From the NCBI GenBank assembly GCA_001917585.1, contig MNEG01000103.1, positions 1-36,150 on the forward strand: a DNA stretch of 36,150 nt, given 5' to 3'. The notes beneath the pieces were generated by a model, which saw nothing but the letters and a program-made list of their open reading frames with translations, had not been told where the DNA came from and made no database searches. Both the position numbers and the translations under genes were made by a program. Of the stretch, positions 24,797 to 34,896 are shown piece after piece (the first letter of the stretch is position 1; every line of letters begins with the position of its first letter). The stretch is from Candidatus Rokubacteria bacterium 13_1_40CM_68_15. Its GTDB lineage: Bacteria > Methylomirabilota > Methylomirabilia > Rokubacteriales > CSP1-6.

Positions 24797-26005
24797 ATGA
24801 GCAAAGCCCTGGAGGGCATCCGTGTCATCGACTTCACGCACGACCAGGCCGGTCCGGCGTGCACGCAGGCTCTGGCCTGGCTCGGCGCCGACGTGATCAA
24901 GATCGAGCGTCCACCGCACGGTGACCGGGCCCGAAAGCTCTGGTACAGCGATCGGGCCGACATCGACAGCTACTTCTTCCTGCTGCTCAACAGCAACAAG
25001 CGCAGCATCGTGCTGAATCTGAAAACCGACGAGGGCAAGGAGATCGCGCGGCGGCTCATCCGCGAGGCGGACGTCGTCGCCGAGAATCTGGGGCCAGGCG
25101 CGATGGAGCGCCTGGGGCTCGGATACGAGGCCGTGAAGGGGCTGAACCCGCGGGCGATCTACGCGTCCATCAAAGGCTTCGGCTCGTACGGCCCCTACAG
25201 CGACTTCAAGTGCTTCGAGATGATCGCGCAAGCGACGAGCGGCGGCATGAGCCTCACCGGCTTCCCGGATCGTCCGCCGGTGGTCACCGGCGTCAACGTG
25301 GGGGATGCGGGCACCGGCATGCACTTGACCATCGCCATCCTCGCCGCGCTCGTGCAGCGGCAGCGGACGGGCCGCGGCCAGCTCGTCGAAGTGGCCATGC
25401 AGGAAGCCGTGCTGAACATCACGCGCGTGAAGTTCACGCCGACCCTCACGACGGGCAAGCCCCTCGAGCGCATGGGCAATCGCTCGGCGAGCGGCGCCTA
25501 CGCCGACCTCGTACGCTGCGCAGGGGGCGGACCGAATGACTACGTCTACCTGATGCTGCCGCCGGACAACGTCGAGCCCTTCGAGGCGTTGGTGGACGTC
25601 ATCGGTCGCCAGGATGTCCGCACCGACGAGCGCTTCCGCACGCCGCCGGCGCGGGCCCGCCACAGCGAAGAACTCACCGCGGTGATCGAGGGCTGGACCA
25701 CGAAGCGCGACAAGCACGAGGTGATGCGTGCGCTGGCCGGCCGCGGGATCCCTTGTGGCGCCGTGCTCGATACGGCCGAGGTGCTCCGCGATCCCCACTT
25801 GCGGGAGCGCGGTACCGTCTTCGACCTGGAGCATCCGACGCGCGGTCGCTTCTCGATGATCGGCAGCCCGCTACGGATGTCGGACTCCCCCGTCGAGACG
25901 TCACGGGCGCCGCTCTTCGGCGAGCACACCGACGACGTGCTCACGACGCTGGCGGGCTACAGCGCCCAGGAGGTGCAGCGTCTCCGCGACACCGGCGTCA
26001 TCTAG
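24797..26005 (+). CDS. Family III CoA-transferase, formyl-CoA:oxalate CoA-transferase (Frc)-like
   Basis: A 402-aa CaiB/BaiF-type transferase. It is unusually close to Frc: VIDFTHDQAGPACTQALAWL, NSNKRSIVLNLKT, ENLGPGAMERLG, and the catalytic Asp at residue 170 in TGVNVGDAGTGMH, matching Asp169 of Oxalobacter Frc. The later parts VEVAMQEAVLNITRVKF, GIPCGAVLDTAEVLRDPHLR and RAPLFGEHTDDVL also agree. Such enzymes move CoA from formyl-CoA or succinyl-CoA to oxalate or other acids through an aspartyl-CoA anhydride. The ATG at 24797 has GGAGGAGGA upstream. It is the last gene of the operon, 53 bases after the ThDP gene, with which it would form an Frc/Oxc- or HACL-type pair. Oxalate is the best guess for the acceptor, not proven. 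Confidence 0.9.
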   Translation: MSKALEGIRVIDFTHDQAGPACTQALAWLGADVIKIERPPHGDRARKLWYSDRADIDSYFFLLLNSNKRSIVLNLKTDEGKEIARRLIREADVVAENLGPGAMERLGLGYEAVKGLNPRAIYASIKGFGSYGPYSDFKCFEMIAQATSGGMSLTGFPDRPPVVTGVNVGDAGTGMHLTIAILAALVQRQRTGRGQLVEVAMQEAVLNITRVKFTPTLTTGKPLERMGNRSASGAYADLVRCAGGGPNDYVYLMLPPDNVEPFEALVDVIGRQDVRTDERFRTPPARARHSEELTAVIEGWTTKRDKHEVMRALAGRGIPCGAVLDTAEVLRDPHLRERGTVFDLEHPTRGRFSMIGSPLRMSDSPVETSRAPLFGEHTDDVLTTLAGYSAQEVQRLRDTGVI

Positions 26006-26071
26006 CTTCTGGCGCGTGAGGCGACGCCGTCTTGAGATCGGGCGTTCGATCCCTCGCGCTCGAGCGGCCGC

Positions 26072-26338
26072 CTATGTCGCCCCTATGCCAGCTCTCCAGC
26101 GGTCGTCAGTCTCCCCGTAGTTCACGATGTGGCGTATGAAGAGGACGAAAATTATCATGAGCCCGGACGCGAACGTCAGCACGCCGACCAATAAGAACAC
26201 CCGATCAAGACTGACATTGAAGAGCCGTGCGAACAGGCCGATGATACCGGCCACGACACTCGGAATACAGGCCAGAATGACGGCGCCGATCGTATGCTCG
26301 GCAATCCATCGGCCTGCCAACCTGTTTGCTCGGGCCAT
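26072..26338 (-). CDS. Small membrane protein, two helices
   Basis: An 88-aa protein. After a basic N-terminus (MARANRLAGRW) it has two long hydrophobic segments, TIGAVILACIPSVVAGIIGL and FLLVGVLTFASGLMIIFVLF, and a polar tail HIVNYGETDDRWRAG. The ATG at 26338 is preferred because GAGGAG lies 9 bases upstream; the in-frame ATG at 26347 would overlap that site. Base composition looks noticeably less GC-rich than both flanks, and codon choice (ATT, AAT, ATA) differs from neighbours, which hints at separate ancestry. It is convergent with the CoA-transferase gene and lies alone downstream of rnpB. No family recognised. Confidence 0.6.
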   Translation of the reverse strand: MARANRLAGRWIAEHTIGAVILACIPSVVAGIIGLFARLFNVSLDRVFLLVGVLTFASGLMIIFVLFIRHIVNYGETDDRWRAGIGAT

Positions 26339-26654
26339 CCTCGTCATCTCCTCGGACAGTTCACCAGGCCTCGTGGCTCAGCCGCGTCGGTCGCGGTGCT
26401 GGCGCCGATCAGACTTGAATGCTCAGGGCATCCCTGAGAGATGAAGTGCAAGGAGCCAGCCGAACTGCGACGACGTTGGTAATCAGCGCCTTCGAGTACG
26501 GGCTCGCGGGTCGCAGGCGACGTGCGCTAATCCCTGCGACTCAACCGTCCGGCGGCGTCGGTACGCCCGACAGTTCGTCGTCCGGCCGATCCCGAGCGCT
26601 GCGAGGAAGCGGAGCACGGTGACGTTGCTCGAACGGAGGGCGCGAACGGGCAGA
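26339..26654. other. Intergenic region without a convincing gene
   Basis: About 315 bases between the small membrane protein gene and the 3' end of rnpB. Short frames here have no ribosome site or recognisable protein pattern. The only structure I see is a 7-bp inverted repeat at 26422-26438. I find no tRNA cloverleaf, repeat array or clear promoter. Confidence 0.5.
26422..26438. repeat. Perfect inverted repeat with 3-base centre
   Basis: CTCAGGG and CCCTGAG are separated by CAT. It lies about 85 bases upstream of the minus-strand membrane-protein start, so it could be an operator or a small hairpin in its leader; chance is also possible. Confidence 0.35.
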
Positions 26655-27043
26655 AACGCCAGAGAAGGCCTGTAAGCCGGGTTCTGTCCCCGGGCGTGAG
26701 CCCGGGTGACGGTCATTTCTCTAGGGCGCCGGTTGCCCGGCGTCTCCAGCGGCCTGACCCGGGAGCGGAGCGGGCCACTCCATCGCTCCCCTATTGGGCC
26801 TTGCTCCGGGTGGGGTTTACCGAGCCGGCGCGGTCACCCGCGCCGCTGGTGAGCTCTTACCTCACCGTTTCACCCTTACCGCCATCACCTCTCTGAGAGA
26901 GCTGGTGGCGGCGGTTTGCTTTCTGTGGCACTGGTCCGTGGGGTTTCCCCCCCTGGGTGTTACCCAGCACCCTGCCCTGCGGAGCCCGGACTTTCCTCCC
27001 GCCGCGTGACGCGGCCGGCGACCATCCGGCCTTCTCTGGCGCT
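26655..27043 (-). ncRNA. rnpB: RNase P RNA (type A)
   Basis: The minus strand carries the conserved bacterial RNase P RNA blocks: GAGGAAAGTCCGGGCTCC near the 5' end (complement of 26981-26999), the GGGTGCTGGGTAACACCCAG hairpin, and ACAGAACCCGGCTTACAG near the 3' end (complement of 26670-26687). The ends pair as helix P1: GCCAGAGAAGGCC at the 5' side with GGCCTTCTCTGGC at the 3' side, a 13-bp perfect stem, which sets the limits at about 27043 and 26655. The length of about 389 nt is usual. It is the catalytic RNA that trims tRNA 5' leaders. It lies 139 bases downstream of rnhA and has its own -10 box. Confidence 0.95.
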
Positions 27044-27048
27044 CGCTC

Positions 27049-27054
27049 AGTATA
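27049..27054 (-). promoter_or_regulatory. -10 box of rnpB
   Basis: TATACT reads on the minus strand 6-7 bases before the inferred 5' end of RNase P RNA at about 27043. It fits a sigma-70 -10 element and supports the mapped RNA start; I see no good -35 hexamer. Confidence 0.55.
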
Positions 27055-27181
27055 CGCCTTCGATCCGTTCGGGAGCGGAAGCGGCCTTCGCGTCTCGCGC
27101 CGGACACTCCGGATGAGGCCGCAACCGTCATGGCGTGGCTCAACGTGGCCGGCGCGCCGGGCGGACCCCGCGGGCGCGTGA

Positions 27182-27646
27182 TCAGACGCGGCCGAGCATG
27201 GAGATCGCACCGCGCGCGAGCGCGTCCACCCGGTCGTTAAGCGGATCGCCGCTGTGGCCCTTGACCTTGGTCCACACGACGTCGTGGCGGCGGGTCTCGG
27301 CGATCAACCGCTCCCAGAGGTCGCGGTTGCTGACGGGCTTGCGATTCGTGCCGAGCCAGCCACCGCGTTCCCACCGCTCGTACCAGCGGTCGCGGAAGCA
27401 GTTCATGACGTAGGCGCTGTCGGTATGAAGGTGGACCCGGCGGTCGGGAGTGACCGCGGCCAGGCCCTCGATGGCTGCCATGAGCTCCATGCGCTGGTTG
27501 GTCGTGCGCGGCTCCGCCCCACTCACGACGTGCTCGCGGTCACTGTGGATGATGATCGCCGCCCAGCCGCCCGGCCCGGGATTGCCCGCGCAGGAGCCGT
27601 CGCTGTAGACCACGACATCGGGGGAGACGCCCCCCGGCGAGCTCAT
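27182..27646 (-). CDS. rnhA: Ribonuclease HI
   Basis: A 154-aa RNase HI. The four acidic catalytic residues are readable: Asp in VVVYSDGSCAGNPGPGG, Glu in NQRMELMAAIEGL, Asp in HLHTDSAYVMN and the late Asp in GDPLNDRVDALAR, with the flexible-loop His in KVKGHSGDP. It cleaves the RNA strand of RNA-DNA hybrids (R-loops, Okazaki primers). The ATG at 27646 overlaps the stop of the zinc-ribbon gene (ATGA) and leaves 11 residues before the first strand; longer frames upstream are not conserved. The link to the zinc-ribbon protein is a common bacterial pairing. Confidence 0.96.
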   Translation of the reverse strand: MSSPGGVSPDVVVYSDGSCAGNPGPGGWAAIIIHSDREHVVSGAEPRTTNQRMELMAAIEGLAAVTPDRRVHLHTDSAYVMNCFRDRWYERWERGGWLGTNRKPVSNRDLWERLIAETRRHDVVWTKVKGHSGDPLNDRVDALARGAISMLGRV

Positions 27647-28347
27647 TCTTGCCAGTAGAGATACCGGCCGCAGCTCTCGCAATGCAGCAGCGTCGTCGCG
27701 GCCTTCAACTCCTGGATGGCCTGGGGGCGGATGGTGACGCGACAGCCACCGCAGATCGCGCTGGCCGTGACCGGCGCGATGGCCAGCCCACCCCGGGCCT
27801 TGAGGATGCGCTCGTAGTCGGTCAGCACGTTGCGGGGCACGCCGCTGGCCAGCGTGGTCCGCTCGCTCCGCAGGCCAGCCAGCTCCTTCTCGACGGCGGC
27901 CAGCCTCTCACGCACGACAAGCTCGTCGCGCTTGCCCTGCTCGTCACGGGCCCTCAGCCGGCCTTCGGCTTCCCGGATCTCGCCGGCGAGGCTCTCCTGA
28001 CGCTCCATGAGCGTCAGGATCTCCTCTTCGGCCTGGGCCTTCTGGGCCTTGATCGTCTCGATCTCGGTGAGGACGGCCGAGTACTCGACGTTCGTCTTCA
28101 CCTCGTAGAGTCGCGATTCCGACTTCGACCGTTTGACGGCGATGTCGTCGAGATCCTTCTCGCGCGCGCGGAGGTCCTTGCGGGCGGCATCGAGTCGGGT
28201 CTTGACTGTGTCGACCGTCTTCTTCGCCTCGGCGATCGCGGCGTGGATGGCTTCGATCTGCTTGGGAAGGCGGGCGGCCTCGGTTTCGAGGCCGGCGATC
28301 TTCGTGTCGAATTCCTGGAGATGAACGAGGGTCTTGAGGTCACTCAC
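27643..28347 (-). CDS. Coiled-coil protein with C-terminal C4 zinc ribbon (DUF164/zf-RING_7)
   Basis: A 234-aa protein. Residues about 1-170 form a long heptad-rich coiled coil with a turn (LQEFDTKIAGLETEAARLPK, LTEIETIKAQKAQAEEEIL). The C-terminal zinc ribbon has CxxC pairs in ICGGCRVTIRP and HCESCGRYLYW. This architecture is widespread and essential-looking in some lineages; nucleic-acid binding has been suggested but the role is not settled. The stop overlaps the rnhA ATG. The start at 28347 lies 16 bases after the 3' end of the tRNA, so the tRNA and this gene probably share a transcript with rpoD. Confidence 0.9.
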   Translation of the reverse strand: MSDLKTLVHLQEFDTKIAGLETEAARLPKQIEAIHAAIAEAKKTVDTVKTRLDAARKDLRAREKDLDDIAVKRSKSESRLYEVKTNVEYSAVLTEIETIKAQKAQAEEEILTLMERQESLAGEIREAEGRLRARDEQGKRDELVVRERLAAVEKELAGLRSERTTLASGVPRNVLTDYERILKARGGLAIAPVTASAICGGCRVTIRPQAIQELKAATTLLHCESCGRYLYWQE

Positions 28348-28363
28348 GGGCGTTCGACTCCAA

Positions 28364-28438
28364 TGGTGGGCCCACCTGGACTCGAACCAGGAACCGACCG
28401 GGTATGAACCGGCTGCTCTGCCGTTGAGCTATGGGCCC
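28364..28438 (-). tRNA. tRNA with anticodon CAT, probably elongator Met
   Basis: The minus strand folds as a standard cloverleaf: acceptor GGGCCCA/TGGGCCC, D stem GCTC/GAGC, anticodon stem GCCGG/CCGGT with loop TTCATAC, T arm CCTGG-TTCGAGT-CCAGG, discriminator A and encoded CCA (28364-28366). Position 1-72 is a G-C pair and the anticodon stem lacks the three G-C pairs of initiator tRNA, so it is not fMet. Elongator Met is most likely; an Ile2 tRNA whose C34 is modified to lysidine cannot be excluded. It lies between rpoD (27 bases) and the zinc-ribbon gene (16 bases). Confidence 0.93.
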
Positions 28439-28465
28439 GTAGGTTCCCAGGTTCACGAGCGTACC

Positions 28466-30299
<1,834 letters not shown>

Positions 30300-30307
<8 letters not shown>

Positions 30308-32177
30308 TCGTCTGAACTCCTTCGGGGTCGTTGTCGCGCGGTTCGAGCGACTGGGCCACGTTTCCCAGCATCTCATAGACGACCTTGCTCTCCCGGTGAA
30401 GAGCCTGGAAGTCCTGAAATGGCGTGTCGACCACGGTGCCCAGACGCTGCGCCTCGCCGATGCTCTGGGCGATCTCGCGCTGGCGGCGCAAGTGATGTTC
30501 CCGCTCGAGGCGCCGGCGAAAGCCGGCGATGCTGACGTGAGGGTCTTCGGGGAACCTATGGTCCTCCTCGAGGAGAAGGGCGGTGAGGACGCTCCGGGCG
30601 GGATCGTCGAGGTCGACCAGGAGGCTCTCGGCTGACGTGTCCGGACGCGCCCGCAAGGCGCCGACGATCGCGCGGAGTGAGGGACTGATCAGGTCGGCGT
30701 CTTCCGTCACGGGCAGCAGCGCGGCCCGGGCCGAAGGATGCTGCAGGAGGAGGCGCACCAGACTTCGGTCGTGCGCCCGCTCGCGTTCCGCGGTGGCCGG
30801 CTTGGACATCGCCGCCCGTGGCTTGCGCAACGCCGACTGCAGCTTCTGCGATTCGATCCACAGCTGGGTCGAGTCAACGCCGAGCTTCGCCGCCGCCTCC
30901 CGAGACAGCGCGGCGGCCTCCTCGGCGTCGCCGACCTTGGCCAGCATCAGCGCCGCCCGAGCAAAAGCGTTGGAGCGAGCCCGCGGCCCCGTTCCCCCGT
31001 CGGGATCCGCGATCGTGCGATCGAGGGCATAGCCGAGCAGGCTCCGCGCCGCGGCGATCCTCTCCGTGAAGCCGGCGGCGCCGTGCTCGCGCAGGAACGT
31101 GTCGGGATCGTATCCGGCCGGGAGCAGCGCGACCTTGAGGCGGAAGACCCCGCCTCCTTCGAAGGTGCCGGCGCGGTTCACGGCCCAGGCGGCGCCGGCC
31201 TCGCTCGGCTCGAGCAGCTCGGCCGCGCGTTCAGCAGCCTTCTGTCCGGCGGCATCGGCATCGAAGAACGTCACGACCTCTTCGCAGTAGCGACGCAGGA
31301 TCCCGAGCTGGGCCGGCGTGAACGCCGTGCCGAGCGCCGCGACGGTTTCGGCGAAGCCGTGCTGGTGGGCCATCAAGCAGTCCACGTAGCCCTCGACGAG
31401 GAGCGCCCGGTTCTTGTCTCGCATGGTGGCGCGGGCGATGTCGGCGGCGTAGAGGAGGTTGCCCTTGGTGTATATCGCGGTCTCGGGCGAATTCAGGTAC
31501 TTCGGCTGCTCGTCACCGAAGCCGCGGCCACCGAAGGCGACGACGCGCCCCTGGAGGTCTCGGATGGGAAACATGAGGCGACCTCGGAAGCGGTCGTACA
31601 AGCCGGTGCCGCTGTCGCGGCGGATCACGAGCCCCGCGCTTTCCAGGGCCTCGGGAGGCACACGCTGGCCGCGCATGAACGTGAGCAGGCCGTCCCATCC
31701 CTCGGGGGAGAGACCGAGGCCGAAGCTCCTGGCAACGTCGGGATCGATCCCGCGCTTGGCAAGGTACTCGCGCGCCCGCTCGCTGCCGGACTTCCAGAGC
31801 CCCTCGGCGAAGAAGCGAGCCGCCAGGTCCATGACTTTCTGAAGCTCCTCGCGGCCCGAGTCTGCGCCGTCGCGCTCGCGCTCTTCGGGGAGGGTCACGC
31901 CAGCCGCCTTGGCCAGCGCCCGAACCGCCTCGGGAAACGACAGCCGATCCTGCTTCATGATGAAGCCGAACGCATCACCACCCACGCCGCACCCGAAGCA
32001 ATGGAAGATGCCCTTCTTGGGATTCACCGTGAAGGACGGCGTTTTCTCGGCGTGGAACGGGCAGAGCCCCTTGTAATTGACCCCCGCCTTCCGGAGGTTC
32101 ACGAAGCGGCCGACGAGATCGACGATGTCGACGCCGGTGCGGATTTCGTCGAGGAGCGCAGGCGAGTAGCCGGCCAT
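30300..32177 (-). CDS. dnaG: DNA primase DnaG
   Basis: A 625-aa primase. The CHC2 zinc-binding domain has Cys39, His42, Cys60 and Cys63 ([22 protein letters not shown]). The RNA polymerase core follows with [20 protein letters not shown] and the Toprim acidic residues in [16 protein letters not shown] and [13 protein letters not shown]. The C-terminal helicase-binding part is divergent but present, ending before rpoD. It makes RNA primers for replication. The ATG at 32177 overlaps the mutS2 stop (TGATG); an in-frame GTG one codon earlier is an alternative. Confidence 0.96.
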
Positions 32178-34603
32178 CACCCGACCTTCAACGCTGCGAC
32201 GGTGGCGCCGGTCCCGCCCTCGGTGGCCTCGCCGTCACGGTAGGAATCCACGAGGGGATGGGTGGCGAGCAGATCACGCACGGTCTTGCGGAGGGCCCCC
32301 GTACCCTTGCCGTGGATCAACCGCACGCTGGCGAGGCCGGCCATGAACGCATCATCCAGATACTTTTCGACCATGTCGCGTGCTTCGTCGGTCCTTCGCC
32401 CGATCAGCATCAACTCGGGATTCACCGATGGCGCGGTCTCGGGGCGGGCGACGTTCCGTTCGGTGAACACAGCATTTCCCCGACGGGACGTCCCATGTCC
32501 CAAGACACCCCGATCGCCGTTCGCAGCTTGATCCGGCACGGGACGGAGAGCGGACAAGGGCACGCGGACGGTCATCGAGCCTGCTTCCACCGTGCCCGTT
32601 CCACCGGAAATCGCGACCAGTCGACCCCGGACGCCCAGGTGAGCAGCGGTCACGGTCATACCCGGGGACAGCGTCGCGAGCTCGGCGTCACTGATGGGCT
32701 CGGGCGGCGGCGTCACGCGCGAAACGGCCTCGTTCAGACGTCGGCGCGTGTCGCTGAGGTCCCGGCGCGAGCGATCACTCCGCTTCAACCGGTCCCACTC
32801 CGCCGCGACCGCGCGCTTGATGTCGGCTAGGAGCGCCGCCGCGTCCCGCTTGGCATGCTCGACGATGTCGCGCGCCTTGGTCGTGGCCGCCGCTTCCGCC
32901 TCGCGGGCCTGGGCCAGGCGGGCGGCCGACTCCTGTTCACGTCGCTCGATGGCGAGCGAGCGCTCGGCTTCGCCGCGCGTGTGCTCGTCGAGCCACTGGA
33001 GCAGTTCGGACATACGCGCCGCGTGGAGCGAGCGGTGACTTTCCGCGCGGGCGATGAGCTCCGGCCGGAGGCCGAGACGCGCTGCGATGGTCAGGGCGTA
33101 GCTCTGCCCGGGACGGTCGTAGCGCAACCGGAAGGTCGGAGCCAGTGTGGCGGTGTCGAACTCGGCGGAGGCGTTCCGGGCGCGAGGGTGCGTGCTCGCG
33201 AACGCCTTCAGCGGCTCCAGGTGCGTCGTTGCCATGACGAGCGCGCCGCGCTCGGCCAGCGATTCGAGAATGGCCTGGGCCAGGGCTGCTCCTTCATCGG
33301 GATCGGTCCCCGCGCCTAGCTCATCGAGGAGGACGAGCGAGCGCTCGTCCGCCTCGGCCAGGATCTCCCGCACTTGCTTCACGAAGGCCGAGAAGGTCGA
33401 GAGGTTCTCGGCCACGCTCTGGTCGTCGCCGATGATGGCATACAGACGCTCGAACACCGAAAGGCGGGAGCCTTCCGCCGCGGGGATGTGACAGCCGATC
33501 TGCGCCATCAAGGCGTGGAGGGCGAGCGTCTTGAGCGCGACCGTCTTGCCGCCTGCGTTCGGTCCGGTGATGACCAGGAGGGGCCGCTCGCCGTCGAGCT
33601 CGATGTCCACCGGAATGATATTGCCTGCGTCCTGGCCGACCTGCCAGCGCTGAGCGAGCAGCAGGGGATGGCGCGCGCCGCGGAGTGCCACCCCCCGCCC
33701 GGCGTCGACCACGGGCGCGGTGGCGGCCATCCGCTCGGCGAGATGGGCGCGGGCGAAGAGGGCGTCCAGCCTGGCGATGAGGTCGACCAGCCGGTCGAGA
33801 TCCTCGAGACGAGCGCGGACGGCATCGCTCAGCTCCCCCAGGATGCGCGCGGTTTCCTGCTCCTCCTCGCGCGTGAGCTGGACGAGGTCGTTGTTGGCAT
33901 CGACCGCGGTCTCCGGCTCGACGAACAGCGTCTGGCCGCTCTGTGAGCGATCGTGGACGATTCCACGCAGTCGTTGTCGGGCCTCGGCCCGGACGGGCAC
34001 GACGTACCGGCCATGACGAACGGTGACGAATCGGTCGGCGAAGATTCGGTCGGAGTCGCTGGCCTGGAACAGGCGCTCGAGGTCAGCCACCACGCGCCGC
34101 CGCCGCTCGCGCAGGTCACGGCGAAGATGGCGGAGCCGGGGACTGGCGTCGTCTTTGACGCTGCCCTCGTCATCGAGCGCGGCGCGAAGGCCGTCGCGGA
34201 GATCGTCCACGCGGGGGAGCGACTGAGCCATGGCGACGACGGCGGGCGCGATGGGACTGGCGGTTCGAGCGTACGCCGACAGCCGCGGGGCGGCCTCGAG
34301 AAAGGGGATGACGACGATCAAATCGGTGCCATCGAGAACGCTGCCGGGGATCCGCGCGCGATCGAGCACGGGCCGGACGTCGGGGGTGTCAACCGGGGGA
34401 GGACCGACGTCGGCCAGGGCCGTGCGCGCTTGACGGGTCGCCTCGATCGCCTCTCGGATTGTTGCGAGCACGGTGGATGGTTCGGCGCCCAGTGCCCGTT
34501 CTCGACCCATGGCGGTCCGCGCCTGCTGTGCCAGCAGTCCGCGGACGGCATCCCACTCGATGCCTCGGCCCCAGATTCGGCCTGCCTCCACCTCTCGCCT
34601 CAT
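32177..34603 (-). CDS. mutS2: Endonuclease MutS2
   Basis: An 808-aa MutS2. After a core/clamp region of about 340 residues come Walker A TGPNAGGKT (residues 346-354), the Q-loop region and ATPase motifs SVAENLSTFSAFVKQV, Walker B with LLDELGAGTDPDEG and the switch MATTHLEPLKAF. A long coiled coil follows, then a KOW-like segment (LSPGMTVTAAHLGVRGRLVA) and a C-terminal Smr nuclease domain with LIHGKGTGALRKTVRD. MutS2 suppresses recombination and, in Bacillus, also rescues collided ribosomes. It sits between rpsU (55 bases away) and dnaG (overlapping), an unusual place for it inside the rpsU-dnaG-rpoD operon. Confidence 0.95.
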   Translation of the reverse strand: MRREVEAGRIWGRGIEWDAVRGLLAQQARTAMGRERALGAEPSTVLATIREAIEATRQARTALADVGPPPVDTPDVRPVLDRARIPGSVLDGTDLIVVIPFLEAAPRLSAYARTASPIAPAVVAMAQSLPRVDDLRDGLRAALDDEGSVKDDASPRLRHLRRDLRERRRRVVADLERLFQASDSDRIFADRFVTVRHGRYVVPVRAEARQRLRGIVHDRSQSGQTLFVEPETAVDANNDLVQLTREEEQETARILGELSDAVRARLEDLDRLVDLIARLDALFARAHLAERMAATAPVVDAGRGVALRGARHPLLLAQRWQVGQDAGNIIPVDIELDGERPLLVITGPNAGGKTVALKTLALHALMAQIGCHIPAAEGSRLSVFERLYAIIGDDQSVAENLSTFSAFVKQVREILAEADERSLVLLDELGAGTDPDEGAALAQAILESLAERGALVMATTHLEPLKAFASTHPRARNASAEFDTATLAPTFRLRYDRPGQSYALTIAARLGLRPELIARAESHRSLHAARMSELLQWLDEHTRGEAERSLAIERREQESAARLAQAREAEAAATTKARDIVEHAKRDAAALLADIKRAVAAEWDRLKRSDRSRRDLSDTRRRLNEAVSRVTPPPEPISDAELATLSPGMTVTAAHLGVRGRLVAISGGTGTVEAGSMTVRVPLSALRPVPDQAANGDRGVLGHGTSRRGNAVFTERNVARPETAPSVNPELMLIGRRTDEARDMVEKYLDDAFMAGLASVRLIHGKGTGALRKTVRDLLATHPLVDSYRDGEATEGGTGATVAALKVG

Positions 34604-34658
34604 TCGCTCCCGTCCAGCATTGGGAGTGCCGGCGCCCGAGTCAGGAGTGCTGCCGCCG

Positions 34659-34853
34659 CTAATCGGACATCCGCTCGCGCCGCTTTGCCTTCTTGCGCGC
34701 TGCTAGCGCCTTGCGCTTCCTGCGTACACTGGGCTTCTCGTAGTGCTGGCGCTTCTTGAACTCGGACAGGAGCCCCGCCTTCTCGCACTGCTTTTTGAAG
34801 CGCTTGAGAGCGCTCTCGAAGGACTCGTCGGGCTCGACGATGACCTTGGTCAC
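34659..34853 (-). CDS. rpsU: 30S ribosomal protein S21
   Basis: A 64-aa basic protein with the S21 pattern [20 protein letters not shown], then [20 protein letters not shown] and the Lys/Arg-rich tail. The start is GTG at 34853, with GGAGG 10 bases upstream; the upstream in-frame TTG lies inside that ribosome site and is not a start. S21 helps base pairing between mRNA and 16S rRNA during initiation. It heads the operon followed by mutS2, dnaG and rpoD, preceded by a -10 box and a palindrome. Confidence 0.95.
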   Translation of the reverse strand: MTKVIVEPDESFESALKRFKKQCEKAGLLSEFKKRQHYEKPSVRRKRKALAARKKAKRRERMSD

Positions 34854-34896
34854 TCTGTTCCCCCCCTCCAAGACCGACCCCTGGGGATGCCTCTGG

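Noticed and set aside
25397-25410. Apparent loss of the catalytic Asp in the CoA-transferase (MQEA where Frc has MQDA)
   Set aside because: Counting residues shows the Frc nucleophile Asp169 corresponds to Asp170 in VNVGD, which is present; the Glu at residue 203 is not the catalytic site.
23192-26005. A single open frame of 937 codons that looks like a ThDP enzyme fused to a CoA-transferase
   Set aside because: Between about 24503 and 24796 the frame reads Arg/Pro/Gly-rich nonsense, while another frame carries the real ThDP C-terminus ending at 24743. The transferase has its own ATG and strong ribosome site at 24797. The fusion is a frameshift artefact.
26483-26716. Minus-strand frame of 77 codons entering the rnpB 3' end
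   Set aside because: Overlaps conserved RNase P RNA sequence and has no ribosome site or recognisable protein features.
30738-32243. Plus-strand frame of 501 codons opposite dnaG
   Set aside because: Shadow of the primase gene; low-complexity Arg/Gly/Ala sequence.
34854-34871. Extended S21 start at an in-frame TTG
   Set aside because: That codon is part of the ribosome-binding GGAGG run; S21 normally begins right at the GTG used here.
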